A DNA stretch of 59,902 nucleotides. Source: a virus. Location: the IMG/VR virus record IMGVR_UViG_3300025323_000513, positions 1-59,902 of that record, one strand, 5' to 3'. A program made the translations under genes and the position numbers. The notes under the pieces are model-generated. The model did not search any database, was not told where the DNA came from, and worked only from the letters and a program-made list of their open reading frames with translations. Shown here in pieces: positions 49,088-57,734 of this stretch; the stretch's first letter is position 1; each line of letters opens with the position of its first letter.

Positions 49088-51106
49088 TTATTTTGATAAT
49101 GCTGCGGTTACTGCAGCCTCCGCGCCTGGGTCACCAAGCGGGATCTCTCCTGTTGCTGCTAAATCAGTGTTCTCGAGACCGGTTCCATCGACCATTCTTC
49201 CCCCGCCTCCACTGATCAAGCCTGCCTTTGCGGATTCCGCTACCACTGAGCGTGCTGCATTCTTCTCTACAATCGGACTCATCTCATCGATGTAAGCAAA
49301 GACTGCCGCATGCTGTTCAGAAGTGAGCTCGTGATCGTATTTGTCCGAGAGGTCATGGAGTCTTTGCAGGAATGCAGTATTTGCATCCTTATAGGTTGGG
49401 GCTTTATCGCCTCCGATAATAAGTTGGAACGCCTCATCTGCCTGAGCGACTACTTCAATCGCATCATAATCACTGGTATCAAGAAGACGTTTGATTGTGT
49501 CGTCATCGACACCGGCAATTGCTGCCTGAGTTTCAAAGAGAACTTTCTGATTGATTGTCTGGTCACCTTTGTATGATCCGAGGAATGTTAGTTTGTTCTT
49601 GCTATCAGCGAGATTGCTTTGTGCCTCTGCAAGACTTGATTCAACGAGAATGTCGTAGTCGTCTGAGAAAGGTTTCAAATCTCTCGAACTCACCATTTCG
49701 ATTTCAAGACCCATTGGACCGAGAATTTGAACGGCTGTCTTCTTCTTCAAATCTTGCATCACACCTTCTTTGTGCAAGACGGCGAATCGGTAGTAACCTT
49801 CGGCATAGCTTTTGTTTAGGAGACCGAAACGATCTCCTGCTTGCATGAGATTTCCTTCGTAAATTCCGAGTGTGTCCTCATCCCCTGTGCCTTTCACATC
49901 TGCTGTAACTCCACTTTCTGTTTCAGTGATCTGTTCGAGCTTGTCGTACACCTTGAAGGGACCTTCAATCGGAGGAGTCTGGCGTGTTTGCAATACTCTG
50001 TTTACATCTACGTTGCCCTCAATTTCTATATACCCATCTTTTCGATATCTAACCTGTGCGAGATTTCGTACATAATCGACGTTAACCGCAGTCTGAGGTC
50101 TGTTAATCTGCTCTGAGTTATCGAGCGACTGATTGATACTCTTTTCTTGTGCCATGAAGATGCCACGGGCAAAATCACAATACGAAGGAGTCCAAAATTC
50201 ACGAGGGTCAGGGAAACAAGCCCATGTCCAAATCGGATATCTTCCGCTTTTTCTTATTTCAGTCCAAGGCTCACATCGGATGCAGTCACCGGATGGAGTG
50301 ATGACGAGATAGTAGCGATCATCATTCTCATCGGTAGTAATCCATGTATAAAAAATAAACTGATTCTCATTCTTGAAACGTTCTCGGGGTGCACCACTTG
50401 CCTTTCGATTATCTTTGTCGTTATCTTGTTGGGTTTTTGCTTTGGTGTTTGTGCCACCATCAAGCAAATCTTCGACCACTTTCTTGTAATAGATTCCGTC
50501 TTTGATTCCTTTTGAGAGTTGGGCACGAGTGAGTTTGGTATTCCACCATCCGAGGTATGCGGCTTTCTCGACACCGCTACCATCCTCTTCTTCAGTGCAG
50601 AGACCTCCAACGTCTGGGTCAATAAGAAAGTCTTTCGGATCAATGAGGTTGAGCAAACTTCGATACTGACCTTTATCGTTTCTTGTAAGATAGAGATAAA
50701 TTGCACGTCCGTAGATTGCTGCATCTCGCTTACCCATGAGGTCTTTGAAATTCCAACGCCCTATCTTTGCATCCTTATCCTTGATGGCGTTCATGAGTTT
50801 CGACTTCTTCAAGTCAGCCGATTCTCCTTTCACATATTTAAATGTCAGAGGGCTATCAATCTTTGAGAGAATTGTGTGAACGAATCCATGCATCTTGTAG
50901 AGAGGCACTTGTGCTCGAGTATCAGCCTGTTGTGTCGTGCCTCCAAATGGTGAGATGACTGCGGGACTACTTTTATCCGGATTCATCATGTCTTCGTTTT
51001 TATTCCACGCAGACATTCGCGCCTTTTTGTAGCGATATGAAAAATCTATCTCTTTGAGTGCCTGTTGAGCGAGGGCATCTCGTTTCTTGTAATGCGCTAA
51101 TGCCAT
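49088..51106 (-). CDS. Portal protein, podovirus type
   Basis: A 672-aa protein in the place of a podovirus portal, directly after terL in the transcription direction. Features include KDALAQQALKEIDFSYRYKKARMSAWNKNEDMM at the start, FVHTILSKIDSPL and a mid-domain with GTGDEDTLGIYEGNLMQAG. It is long for T7-type (536 aa). It would form the DNA-entry dodecamer. A TAATTCCTACAG element lies 34 nt before its ATG. Confidence 0.82.
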   Translation of the reverse strand: MALAHYKKRDALAQQALKEIDFSYRYKKARMSAWNKNEDMMNPDKSSPAVISPFGGTTQQADTRAQVPLYKMHGFVHTILSKIDSPLTFKYVKGESADLKKSKLMNAIKDKDAKIGRWNFKDLMGKRDAAIYGRAIYLYLTRNDKGQYRSLLNLIDPKDFLIDPDVGGLCTEEEDGSGVEKAAYLGWWNTKLTRAQLSKGIKDGIYYKKVVEDLLDGGTNTKAKTQQDNDKDNRKASGAPRERFKNENQFIFYTWITTDENDDRYYLVITPSGDCIRCEPWTEIRKSGRYPIWTWACFPDPREFWTPSYCDFARGIFMAQEKSINQSLDNSEQINRPQTAVNVDYVRNLAQVRYRKDGYIEIEGNVDVNRVLQTRQTPPIEGPFKVYDKLEQITETESGVTADVKGTGDEDTLGIYEGNLMQAGDRFGLLNKSYAEGYYRFAVLHKEGVMQDLKKKTAVQILGPMGLEIEMVSSRDLKPFSDDYDILVESSLAEAQSNLADSKNKLTFLGSYKGDQTINQKVLFETQAAIAGVDDDTIKRLLDTSDYDAIEVVAQADEAFQLIIGGDKAPTYKDANTAFLQRLHDLSDKYDHELTSEQHAAVFAYIDEMSPIVEKNAARSVVAESAKAGLISGGGGRMVDGTGLENTDLAATGEIPLGDPGAEAAVTAALSK

Positions 51107-51140
51107 GATGTTTTGAGTATGAGCGTGAAAATTGTTCTTT

Positions 51141-51153
51141 CTGTAGGAATTAC
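51141..51153 (-). promoter_or_regulatory. GTAATTCCTACAG element, copy 1
   Basis: Between the TerL stop and the portal ATG (34 nt before it). Identical to three other copies in element 2. Confidence 0.62.
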
Positions 51154-51159
51154 TTTCAT

Positions 51160-52839
51160 TTAGATACCGATATCAGGGTATTGAGGACCGATATCCGTGT
51201 ATTCGTCTTCATATGCCGGCTTTATCTTGCCGTATGCAGTATCTATTACCCTTTCTGGTTGGATATCTCGAGGGCGTTCTGTGCCTGCGGGACGTGCAAT
51301 GTCGCTTTGGTATGCTGTCGCATCGCTTGTGTCGTCGTATGGCGAGTCAGGAAAGCGGATTAATTCATTCTCGAGATCATTACATTCACCTTCTAGATGA
51401 AAAACGCTCCGAGTTTCGTATCGGTAAAGCAAACCTGTTCTTATTCGATCTTCCTTCGATCTACCTGCATGTTTGAGCCACATCAATGGTAGGAATATTT
51501 GTCGCATTCTCTGCTCATGACGGAACATCGGTTCAAGACCGCGCGTGAATGCTGTATCTTCCCATCCGAACTTCACAGGAGGAGTACCTGCTTGAATTAG
51601 AAACGCATAGAGTCCGAACATCTTCTCGATGATTGCTGTTGGACCGAGCTTTTCTCTCCATGCTTTCAGATGCCACTTGCCCTCTTTGTCTATCCAGTTG
51701 ATACAGATGCCGACATAGTCTCCCTCCTTACTTACTTCGCCCTCTTTTCTACTTGGAGTGTCGAGCGTTACATATGCGGCCAGTTTCTTTTGCATCAAGT
51801 TTTCCCATGTGACTGTCTGGAACCACTCGCGCTTGAAGATAGCTCGTGTTTCGTCTACCGGCTGACAAAGCATTTCAGCTTGGAAGTCGAGGTCACCTTC
51901 TTCAGGAGTCCACATTGATCTTTTCTTTGCCTCGATACTTAGCTTTCCTGTTTCTTGTGCATCAGCATCCGTTACAGTCCATCGTTCGGGCCATGTAGGA
52001 GTATGCAAACCTTCCATCAAAGTGCCCTGGCAGATTGGCACAACTCGGACCCTGAGTTCGGAATCGACTTTTGCTCTCTCGATAACACTCTGCACGTTTC
52101 CGTATTCGCTTAGAATGTTTCCGAGGTATAGAACTCTGCGCCTTCGAGAGTCGAGACTTCTTTTGAATTCTTGGATGTGTGTACGAATCTGATTTGTAGC
52201 GGCCTCACTCTTGAGAGTCTTCTTTGTTTCAAAGTCATCAAGCAATACGAAACCTGGACGCATTGAGCCGTGCACTCGACCTCGAACACTTTCTTGTGTG
52301 CTGTGTGCCTCGATACGAATACCTTCCTTTGTGATGTTTCCAAAATCATCTTTCATCGGATTCGTCACAAAGTCTTTCACTCTTTTCTGAGTTACCTCAT
52401 CGTGAGTTCTTTTTGTGTTGTACTTTTCCCCGAAGTCTTCAATGAATCGCTGGTTGGTCTGAAGTTCCCATACAATATCGAAAAGGATACGCTCCGAGTT
52501 TGTACTATCGAATGCATCGGTGTTGATGTAGGGCTCGGTGTCATAAGCAATCATGTAAAGAATAAGAGCCTTTGCAAAACTTGTCTTCGCACTTTCACCG
52601 AACATAAACCATGCAACCTCTCTGATGCGATGCTCCAAGAGGTCATGCACGTCAGCCATCATGTCGTAGTGAAAATCCCCGAATTCACTTCGGACATAAT
52701 GTTTCAAGTAGTAGGCTACGAAATATCCAAAATGGTCTTTGATATTATTCGTACGCACCTCCTTGCGTTGCTCCCTCAGTGCTCGGAGACCCTCCGTTGT
52801 CACTGGCTTGAGCGATGCTGTTGGTCTTGGGTTTATCAT
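51160..52839 (-). CDS. terL: Terminase large subunit (phage 2)
   Basis: A 559-aa motor. Walker A-like FGESAKTS at 80-87, Walker B-like VLLDDFETKKT near 200, nuclease region around AYVTLDTPSRKEGEVSKEGDYVG. Its N-terminal 30 residues overlap the small-subunit gene by 95 nt in another frame; a later start cannot be excluded. It is unrelated to the siphovirus TerL at 14176-15627. Confidence 0.9.
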   Translation of the reverse strand: MINPRPTASLKPVTTEGLRALREQRKEVRTNNIKDHFGYFVAYYLKHYVRSEFGDFHYDMMADVHDLLEHRIREVAWFMFGESAKTSFAKALILYMIAYDTEPYINTDAFDSTNSERILFDIVWELQTNQRFIEDFGEKYNTKRTHDEVTQKRVKDFVTNPMKDDFGNITKEGIRIEAHSTQESVRGRVHGSMRPGFVLLDDFETKKTLKSEAATNQIRTHIQEFKRSLDSRRRRVLYLGNILSEYGNVQSVIERAKVDSELRVRVVPICQGTLMEGLHTPTWPERWTVTDADAQETGKLSIEAKKRSMWTPEEGDLDFQAEMLCQPVDETRAIFKREWFQTVTWENLMQKKLAAYVTLDTPSRKEGEVSKEGDYVGICINWIDKEGKWHLKAWREKLGPTAIIEKMFGLYAFLIQAGTPPVKFGWEDTAFTRGLEPMFRHEQRMRQIFLPLMWLKHAGRSKEDRIRTGLLYRYETRSVFHLEGECNDLENELIRFPDSPYDDTSDATAYQSDIARPAGTERPRDIQPERVIDTAYGKIKPAYEDEYTDIGPQYPDIGI

Positions 52840-53329
52840 TTCGGCTAAACATTAATTCGTAATCTTCTATCTCTTTTTGCGTGTATACGACCACGCCGAT
52901 TCTTTCTGTCTTATTGACCTCGAACGTTTGAGGGACTTTTCCATCCACTCGGTCAATGACCATTCCCGCTGCTTTAAGGTTGCCGTCTGCTGCCATCGTT
53001 ATCAGTTTTTTTGCGATCACTTTGTCGTAGGTGACCTTCTGTCCATCCTTGGTTACCCCGCCGACCTCTCGGACCGCATCTCTGAATAAAGTCGAGAAAT
53101 GCCGAGCACCCAGAGGCTTGCCCGGATTACCTGGAAGGAACTGTCCTGTGGCTGGGTCTTTACCCGTATTTTGCCCGTATTTACGGGTGTCAGACGAGTC
53201 TGAAACAGGCTCGGAAACCCCCTTATTTGCCTCCACAGGTGCAGTAGGTTGATCAGCCGTCTGAACGGCTTTAGGAGCCTCCAAAAGGAGCACTTTTTCT
53301 TGTTTGTTTTCATTATTCTTCTGGGTCAT
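52745..53329 (-). CDS. Terminase small subunit candidate with DUF5681-like region
   Basis: A 194-aa protein. The segment RKYGQNTGKDPATGQFLPGNPGKPLGARHFSTLF (about 49-82) matches the DUF5681-type N-terminal patch often found beside terminase genes. The rest is helical (MAADGNLKAAGMVIDRVDG). Position before terL supports the small subunit. Confidence 0.7.
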   Translation of the reverse strand: MTQKNNENKQEKVLLLEAPKAVQTADQPTAPVEANKGVSEPVSDSSDTRKYGQNTGKDPATGQFLPGNPGKPLGARHFSTLFRDAVREVGGVTKDGQKVTYDKVIAKKLITMAADGNLKAAGMVIDRVDGKVPQTFEVNKTERIGVVVYTQKEIEDYELMFSRNDKPKTNSIAQASDNGGSPSTEGATQGGAYE

Positions 53330-54641
53330 GCTCGTATAAGGTCTTTGGCCACATTTCGGACTGGCCGTTCCGGACTACCTGTTCTATGCCGGTGAAATCT
53401 ACCCATCGCTGGACGATTACGTCGACGAACTTCGGGTCGAGTTCGATGCCCGCACAAACACGGCCGGTTTTCTCGCAAGCGATGAGCGTGCTACCGCTAC
53501 CGAGAAATGGATCAACAATTAAATCTTCTGCTTTGGAACTGTTGAAGATTGCATACGTTATTAGTTCGACTGGCTTTTGTGTTGGATGCAGGTACTCATT
53601 CACTTTGTCTCGCCGCATTGTCCAAATCGTGAGCTTTCCTTCAGTCTCAAGTTTCTTTTGTCGTTTTGCCCAATTGATTAGTTTCTGTTCACTATCCTGG
53701 AAGTCGATAATTGTTGAATGTGTGCGATCACCATAGAAGACTGTTTTAGTTCCATCCTTTGATGCGTAGAAGAACGGCTCATGTTTCCATCGGTAGTCGC
53801 CCCACCCCATCGATGCTGTTGGCTTATTCCAGATGAGCTGGTTTCGAATAGCCATTCCGTATTTTTTTAACGCCTTCTCGAATTGTGCTTGTGTTGATGT
53901 TGAGTGGAAGACATACCAACCCGCACCAGTCTTTGCCACCTCAGCGAGACATCCGAATGCTCTCTCGAGGAATGAATCAAATGCCTCTGCATCCATATCG
54001 TCATTCATGATTCCCTCGCTTGTTTTCTTTCCTCGCCCTGAGTAATTCACGTTGTATGGTGGATCGGTAAAGATGCAGTCTGCTTTCCTTTGCTGGACCG
54101 ACTTGTCATAGGCATCTTTGTCAGTTGAATCTCCACAGACAACAGTGTGCGGACCGAGTTGGTATACGTCACCTATTTTTGTTTTCGGCTCTATGGGCGT
54201 TTCGGGAACTATGTCATCTTTCTCATCGTCTTCGAGAATGATGTCTCTATCAAAGCCTGTGAGAGTGATATCGAATCCTGCGGCATCGAGGTCTTTGAGC
54301 TCATCAGTTATGAGTACCATGTCCTGACCAGTGAGTGCGTTGAGTTGATTGTCTGCTATTCGATACGCTTTGATTTCGTCTTCGTTCAGGTCATCGACCA
54401 TGACATAAGGGATTGCTGCCTCACCTTTCTTCGTGAATGCCTTTTGCTCCATGAGCGTGTAGCCGAGGAGTTCGGTCATTGCAATAAAGCGTCCGTGCCC
54501 TGCAACTATCACACCCGCAGCATCGAGGACGATCGGTTGCTTACATCCGAATGCTTTTATCGAACTTGCGATTTTCTCAAGCTGAAAGCCTGGGTGTTCT
54601 TTGGCATTCTTATCGTATTTTTTTACGTCAGTTATTTGCAT
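53313..54641 (-). CDS. ParB-like domain fused to N4/N6 DNA methyltransferase (phage 2)
   Basis: Start taken at ATG 54641. The product is about 442 aa. The ParB-like module (KEHPGFQLEKIASSIKAFGCKQPIVLD, GVIVAGHGRFIAM, YRIADNQLNALTG) is followed by TDPPYNVNYSGRG (motif IV) and VDPFLGSGSTLIACE (motif I). It is homologous to 17285-18595 in the same order of domains, with a shorter linker. It overlaps the TerS candidate by 17 nt. Likely modifies phage DNA. Confidence 0.92.
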   Translation of the reverse strand: MQITDVKKYDKNAKEHPGFQLEKIASSIKAFGCKQPIVLDAAGVIVAGHGRFIAMTELLGYTLMEQKAFTKKGEAAIPYVMVDDLNEDEIKAYRIADNQLNALTGQDMVLITDELKDLDAAGFDITLTGFDRDIILEDDEKDDIVPETPIEPKTKIGDVYQLGPHTVVCGDSTDKDAYDKSVQQRKADCIFTDPPYNVNYSGRGKKTSEGIMNDDMDAEAFDSFLERAFGCLAEVAKTGAGWYVFHSTSTQAQFEKALKKYGMAIRNQLIWNKPTASMGWGDYRWKHEPFFYASKDGTKTVFYGDRTHSTIIDFQDSEQKLINWAKRQKKLETEGKLTIWTMRRDKVNEYLHPTQKPVELITYAIFNSSKAEDLIVDPFLGSGSTLIACEKTGRVCAGIELDPKFVDVIVQRWVDFTGIEQVVRNGQSEMWPKTLYEHDPEE

Positions 54642-54642
54642 A

Positions 54643-55053
54643 TTAGTTTTTTTCCATCCAACCCACCATGCTCGACTCGTTGCATGCACCAACTTTGCCG
54701 TCATCGTCGATGTACTCATAGGTGGGTTTGCCTTTTTCTGTTGGCAGGATGCCGATTACAAGACGCTCTATTCCTTTTCTGTTGCGACAGATAGTACCGA
54801 AGGTGTAAGTCATCTTTTGATTTGGATTCTTCTTTTCCCAATGATGGCGGAGTGCTGCGAAGAATTCTCCTTGGACCGTTTCAAGGAAGGCGATAATTGC
54901 TCCCCTGCTGTCTGTTTTGAAAATTGGCAGGAGACTATGTGCGCCGATAATCCAAGCACCGACAAAGTCCGGACGTGCCGTAAGGAATCTTGCCGATAGG
55001 CTTATTGGATTCAGCACGGGTTTTGTTTCTTTTTTTGTGTTCTTTTTTGGCAT
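54643..55053 (-). CDS. Hypothetical protein beside ParB-methyltransferase
   Basis: A 136-aa protein, basic at the N-terminus, with WIIGAHSLLPIFKTDSRGAIIAFLETVQGEFFAALRHHW and a strand-rich end (KPTYEYIDDDG). It has no homologue at the matching place in phage 1. It starts one base from the next gene's ATG. Function unknown. Confidence 0.58.
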   Translation of the reverse strand: MPKKNTKKETKPVLNPISLSARFLTARPDFVGAWIIGAHSLLPIFKTDSRGAIIAFLETVQGEFFAALRHHWEKKNPNQKMTYTFGTICRNRKGIERLVIGILPTEKGKPTYEYIDDDGKVGACNESSMVGWMEKN

Positions 55054-55068
55054 ATGAATTAATTATTT

Positions 55069-55452
55069 TTAATGGTTATGACATGTCGCATCTGACTCGA
55101 GTATTTCATTGCAGACACTGCATCTCTTAATCCAGAGATGATGCGCGCACGCCTGTCTCTTTCTTTCTTGCCCGAGCATCTGAATATATTCGTAAGAGCC
55201 TTTTACTTTCTTCAGGTATTTTTCTTTCTGTCTCTCCCTGTAGACCTTTACTATTTCTTCAGGCATGTACTTTGGCATTGCAACCCTTCGAACCCATCCG
55301 TTGTTCCCTGCGTGGAATCTAATCGCGCGAGGATCAACTTTGAAGAAACGTGATATCCACAGAATCTTCCAGCCACAGTCTTCATACTGCTTTCTAGCCT
55401 CATCGATTTGTGAGGCATTTAATTTGTGCCGTGGGTTATTTGCGTTGAACAT
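55069..55452 (-). CDS. HTH/zinc-binding early protein
   Basis: A 127-aa basic protein. Residues 10-50 (HKLNASQIDEARKQYEDCGWKILWISRFFKVDPRAIRFHAGNNGWV) look like a helix-turn-helix. The C-terminus holds CAHH, CSVC and CHNH, a zinc-binding cluster. Likely a DNA-binding regulator or HNH-like relative. It overlaps the C5 methyltransferase end by 17 nt. Confidence 0.62.
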   Translation of the reverse strand: MFNANNPRHKLNASQIDEARKQYEDCGWKILWISRFFKVDPRAIRFHAGNNGWVRRVAMPKYMPEEIVKVYRERQKEKYLKKVKGSYEYIQMLGQERKRQACAHHLWIKRCSVCNEILESDATCHNH

Positions 55453-56659
55453 AGCTTTTTCTAGACCCAGTGAAGAGGAGTTTTCCGATGATTGCCTGGA
55501 CCGCGTTCACTGTTACCGCATTGCCTAGGGTTTTATATCTTTGCGAATCACTTACGCCTTTCGTCCATCCATCCGGGAAGCCTTGGAGTCGTTCGCATTC
55601 TGTGGGAGTGAGTCTTCGTATCTTCATATCTGGAGTTAACGTGTGCTGTTGCATTCCGGTATCCAGTGTCTGCGCTACGTCGCTCACTCTGCCTCGCCGA
55701 GTCTTGCTATTCGGGACTGCAAGATTTATTGATTGACCGACCTTCGCCTCCGCATATCCCTTCTTGGTCGCCTCTTTAATGCGGACGGCATACAATCCTG
55801 TCTTTGCTCCGAGACCACCGGCTTGACTTGCAAGCGTGACGGAGATTCCTCTCGGATCGTAGACTCTATTTCCTTGACTACCGCCTATGATTTGACGTGG
55901 CGATCTTTTACCAACATAAGTTCCGTTTGAGTCAGCGGTAACTCGTGTCGTGATGGTTGGTAGGACAATATCCTCGCTGTTGTTTTCGGTGAAAGGAAAT
56001 ACTTTTGGTCGGGCTGTTCCTCTAAGATGTCCAACAATGAACACGCGCTCCCGATTCTGTGGGACTCCGAAATTCTTTGAGTTAAGCACCTGCCACTGAA
56101 TGTCGTACCCCAATTTTGCAAGCGTGGAGATAATGGTTTTGAAAGTGTCGCCATTGTCATGAGATAGCAATCCTTTGACGTTCTCCAATAGGACAAGCCT
56201 TGGTTTTTTACTTCTGAGAATGCGTGCGATGTCAAAAAAGAGCGTACCGCGCGTATCTTCGAAACCTTTCCTTTTACCAGCAATCGAGAAAGCCTGGCAC
56301 GGAAATCCTCCGACCAGTAGGTCGAAATCGGGCAGTTTGTTTGGTTTGATTTTTGTGATGTCTCCATAGTTTTTGTGTTCAGGGAATCGCTTTTGGTATA
56401 TCTCGATCGCATGCTTGTCGATTTCCGAGTAACCCACGCAAGTAAGCGGTTTTTGTCGTGAGCCGTTGCGGTGATTGTGTTGGCTAGTCCGTCCTCTCGA
56501 GGGACCAGAACTTTTAAGCTGCGAGTATCCTTTACCACCCCGAGTCTTCTCAGTTGCTTTGCCTCCTCGGTTCGCCTTTCGGTCAGCTGTTTCCACATAT
56601 GCGTTGAGTATGCCTAGCTCGAACCCGCCGATGCCGGAAAATAGGCTGAGATACTTCAT
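55436..56659 (-). CDS. C5-cytosine DNA methyltransferase, phage orphan type (phage 2)
   Basis: A 407-aa enzyme with motifs I (LSLFSGIGGFELG), IV (GGFPCQAFSIAGKRKGFEDTRG), VI (ENVKGLL), VIII (QNRERVFIVG), IX (RRLTPTECERLQGFPDGW) and X (LGNAVTVNAV). Very similar to 16161-17288 over the catalytic half, but the recognition region has extra sequence (about 270-330). A stand-alone enzyme with no nuclease nearby. Probably protects phage DNA from host restriction. Confidence 0.93.
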   Translation of the reverse strand: MKYLSLFSGIGGFELGILNAYVETADRKANRGGKATEKTRGGKGYSQLKSSGPSRGRTSQHNHRNGSRQKPLTCVGYSEIDKHAIEIYQKRFPEHKNYGDITKIKPNKLPDFDLLVGGFPCQAFSIAGKRKGFEDTRGTLFFDIARILRSKKPRLVLLENVKGLLSHDNGDTFKTIISTLAKLGYDIQWQVLNSKNFGVPQNRERVFIVGHLRGTARPKVFPFTENNSEDIVLPTITTRVTADSNGTYVGKRSPRQIIGGSQGNRVYDPRGISVTLASQAGGLGAKTGLYAVRIKEATKKGYAEAKVGQSINLAVPNSKTRRGRVSDVAQTLDTGMQQHTLTPDMKIRRLTPTECERLQGFPDGWTKGVSDSQRYKTLGNAVTVNAVQAIIGKLLFTGSRKSYVQRK

Positions 56660-57060
56660 TGCTCATTTGAGTTGAGGACTATCTCCACTTCGACCCGTCC
56701 TTTTCCATCGGACGCATAGTGAGATTCGAATGCCCCATCAAGGAACTTATCGTTTTGGAAGAGCGCATCAGCAAGCCCTTTGAAGACATTGTCTGGGTCT
56801 GCATGCACTCCATTGACCCAATAGATAACGATGGACATCTTTGCCCTTGCTGATATTTTTGTGGTGAGAGGTTGTGTGGTTTCGAACTTGAACTCAGGAT
56901 ATTCACGATAGAAAATACTGCGGACGTATTCTTTCCATGCGTGGTATTTCTTTGCCTTTGGTAGCCAGAGTGCTCTGCCTACTACTCGGACATACGGGAC
57001 CGGATTACCTTCTATGTCTTCCGGGTTTCCTTTTATAGTGAATTTGATTGTTTTCTTCAT
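56656..57060 (-). CDS. rusA: RusA-like Holliday junction resolvase (phage 2)
   Basis: A 134-aa protein. FTIKGNPEDIEGNPVPY at the start, MSIVIYWVNGVHADPDNVFKGLADALFQNDKFLDG with the classic acidic signature (DPDN-K--DAL) intact, better kept than in the phage 1 version. It overlaps the C5 methyltransferase by 4 nt. Resolves junctions before packaging. Confidence 0.9.
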   Translation of the reverse strand: MKKTIKFTIKGNPEDIEGNPVPYVRVVGRALWLPKAKKYHAWKEYVRSIFYREYPEFKFETTQPLTTKISARAKMSIVIYWVNGVHADPDNVFKGLADALFQNDKFLDGAFESHYASDGKGRVEVEIVLNSNEQ

Positions 57061-57068
57061 GGAGTTTT

Positions 57069-57605
57069 TTAGTGTTTAAATCTGTTAATGGTCATCTTTT
57101 GAGTGAGTTCTCGTATTTGCTTTCCAAAGTTATCCACAGGGTCCCTAATACTAGGTTTCTCTTTTTTCCCTAGATTCTGTGTGTTAACTTGCTTTACTAC
57201 TTTTGGTAAAGAGGATTTACCACTTCTGGTTAACTCTCTTAACTGGTTAATTTCGTTTACTACTTTATCCACATCCATATGCAGGTTTAGCTTGTAGCGA
57301 TTTCCCATTGATCTCTGCTGTACTGAAATGACTCCAACTTTGATGAGATTTTGGAGTGCTGTGTTTACTGATGGACGAGACAATCCTGTGCCGTAATCCA
57401 AGCGTCTACCCTGGCTCGTCTTGATGCCGTTTTCGAATTGAGAAAAACTGATGTTGTCTTCGACCTTATGAAAACCGAAAGTGCGTCTACATATGTAAAG
57501 TAGGCATCGAGCCTCTGCCTCGGATATGCGAGGAAGAACAAGATCCAAAATTACATTTGGAATCTGGGAGCTATTTGGTATTAAGTTTTGGTGTTTTTCG
57601 TCCAT
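57069..57605 (-). CDS. Phage replication initiator, lambda O-like, containing the origin (phage 2)
   Basis: Start taken at ATG 57605. The product is about 178 aa. LIPNSSQIPNVILDLV, ARCLLYICRRTFGFHKVEDNISFSQF and GLSRPSVNTALQNLIKVGVI match the O-like winged helix. The C-terminal third is encoded across a set of iterons distinct from those of phage 1. Both proteins have the same helix order, so the recognition residues, rather than the fold, should account for different iteron preference. Confidence 0.88.
   Translation of the reverse strand: MDEKHQNLIPNSSQIPNVILDLVLPRISEAEARCLLYICRRTFGFHKVEDNISFSQFENGIKTSQGRRLDYGTGLSRPSVNTALQNLIKVGVISVQQRSMGNRYKLNLHMDVDKVVNEINQLRELTRSGKSSLPKVVKQVNTQNLGKKEKPSIRDPVDNFGKQIRELTQKMTINRFKH
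57130..57273. repeat. Phage 2 replication origin: iterons flanked by two DnaA boxes
   Basis: Perfect TTATCCACA boxes at 57130-57138 and 57265-57273. Between them 18-bp inverted repeats of type TTTACC-N6-GGTTAA start at 57193 and 57216, and a contracted 12-bp TTAACTGGTTAA starts at 57239, with half-sites at 57183 and 57255. Same spacing as phage 1 (23-bp period, contracted third unit) with a different half-site sequence. Confidence 0.87.
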
Positions 57606-57678
57606 AGTTTTTTGGAAGAGAGAAGACATCGATTGCTCGATGTTCTTCCCTGGTTAGTGCGGGGGCTTAGCCCCCGAT

Positions 57679-57719
57679 CTCAGCCCTCATGCCACTGCGA
57701 TCAGGGCTGAGTCAGTGGC
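57679..57719 (-). promoter_or_regulatory. Conserved H-type RNA pseudoknot after the ATPase gene (phage 2)
   Basis: CCACUG (complement of 57713-57719) pairs with CAGUGG (57691-57697). CUCAGCCCU (57703-57711) pairs with AGGGCUGAG (57679-57687). It has the same a-b-a'-b' order, the same loop and the same distance from the ATPase stop as phage 1, with stem pairs changed in both strands. A GGGGGC/GCCCCC hairpin follows at 57661-57675. Confidence 0.78.
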
Positions 57720-57734
57720 CAAGCTACTTAGTTG

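Noticed and set aside
52270-52848. 192-codon plus-strand frame antisense to phage 2 terL
   Set aside because: Antisense shadow with Cys/His/Phe-rich translation, no promoter or start signal seen, and the terminase motifs are clear on the other strand.
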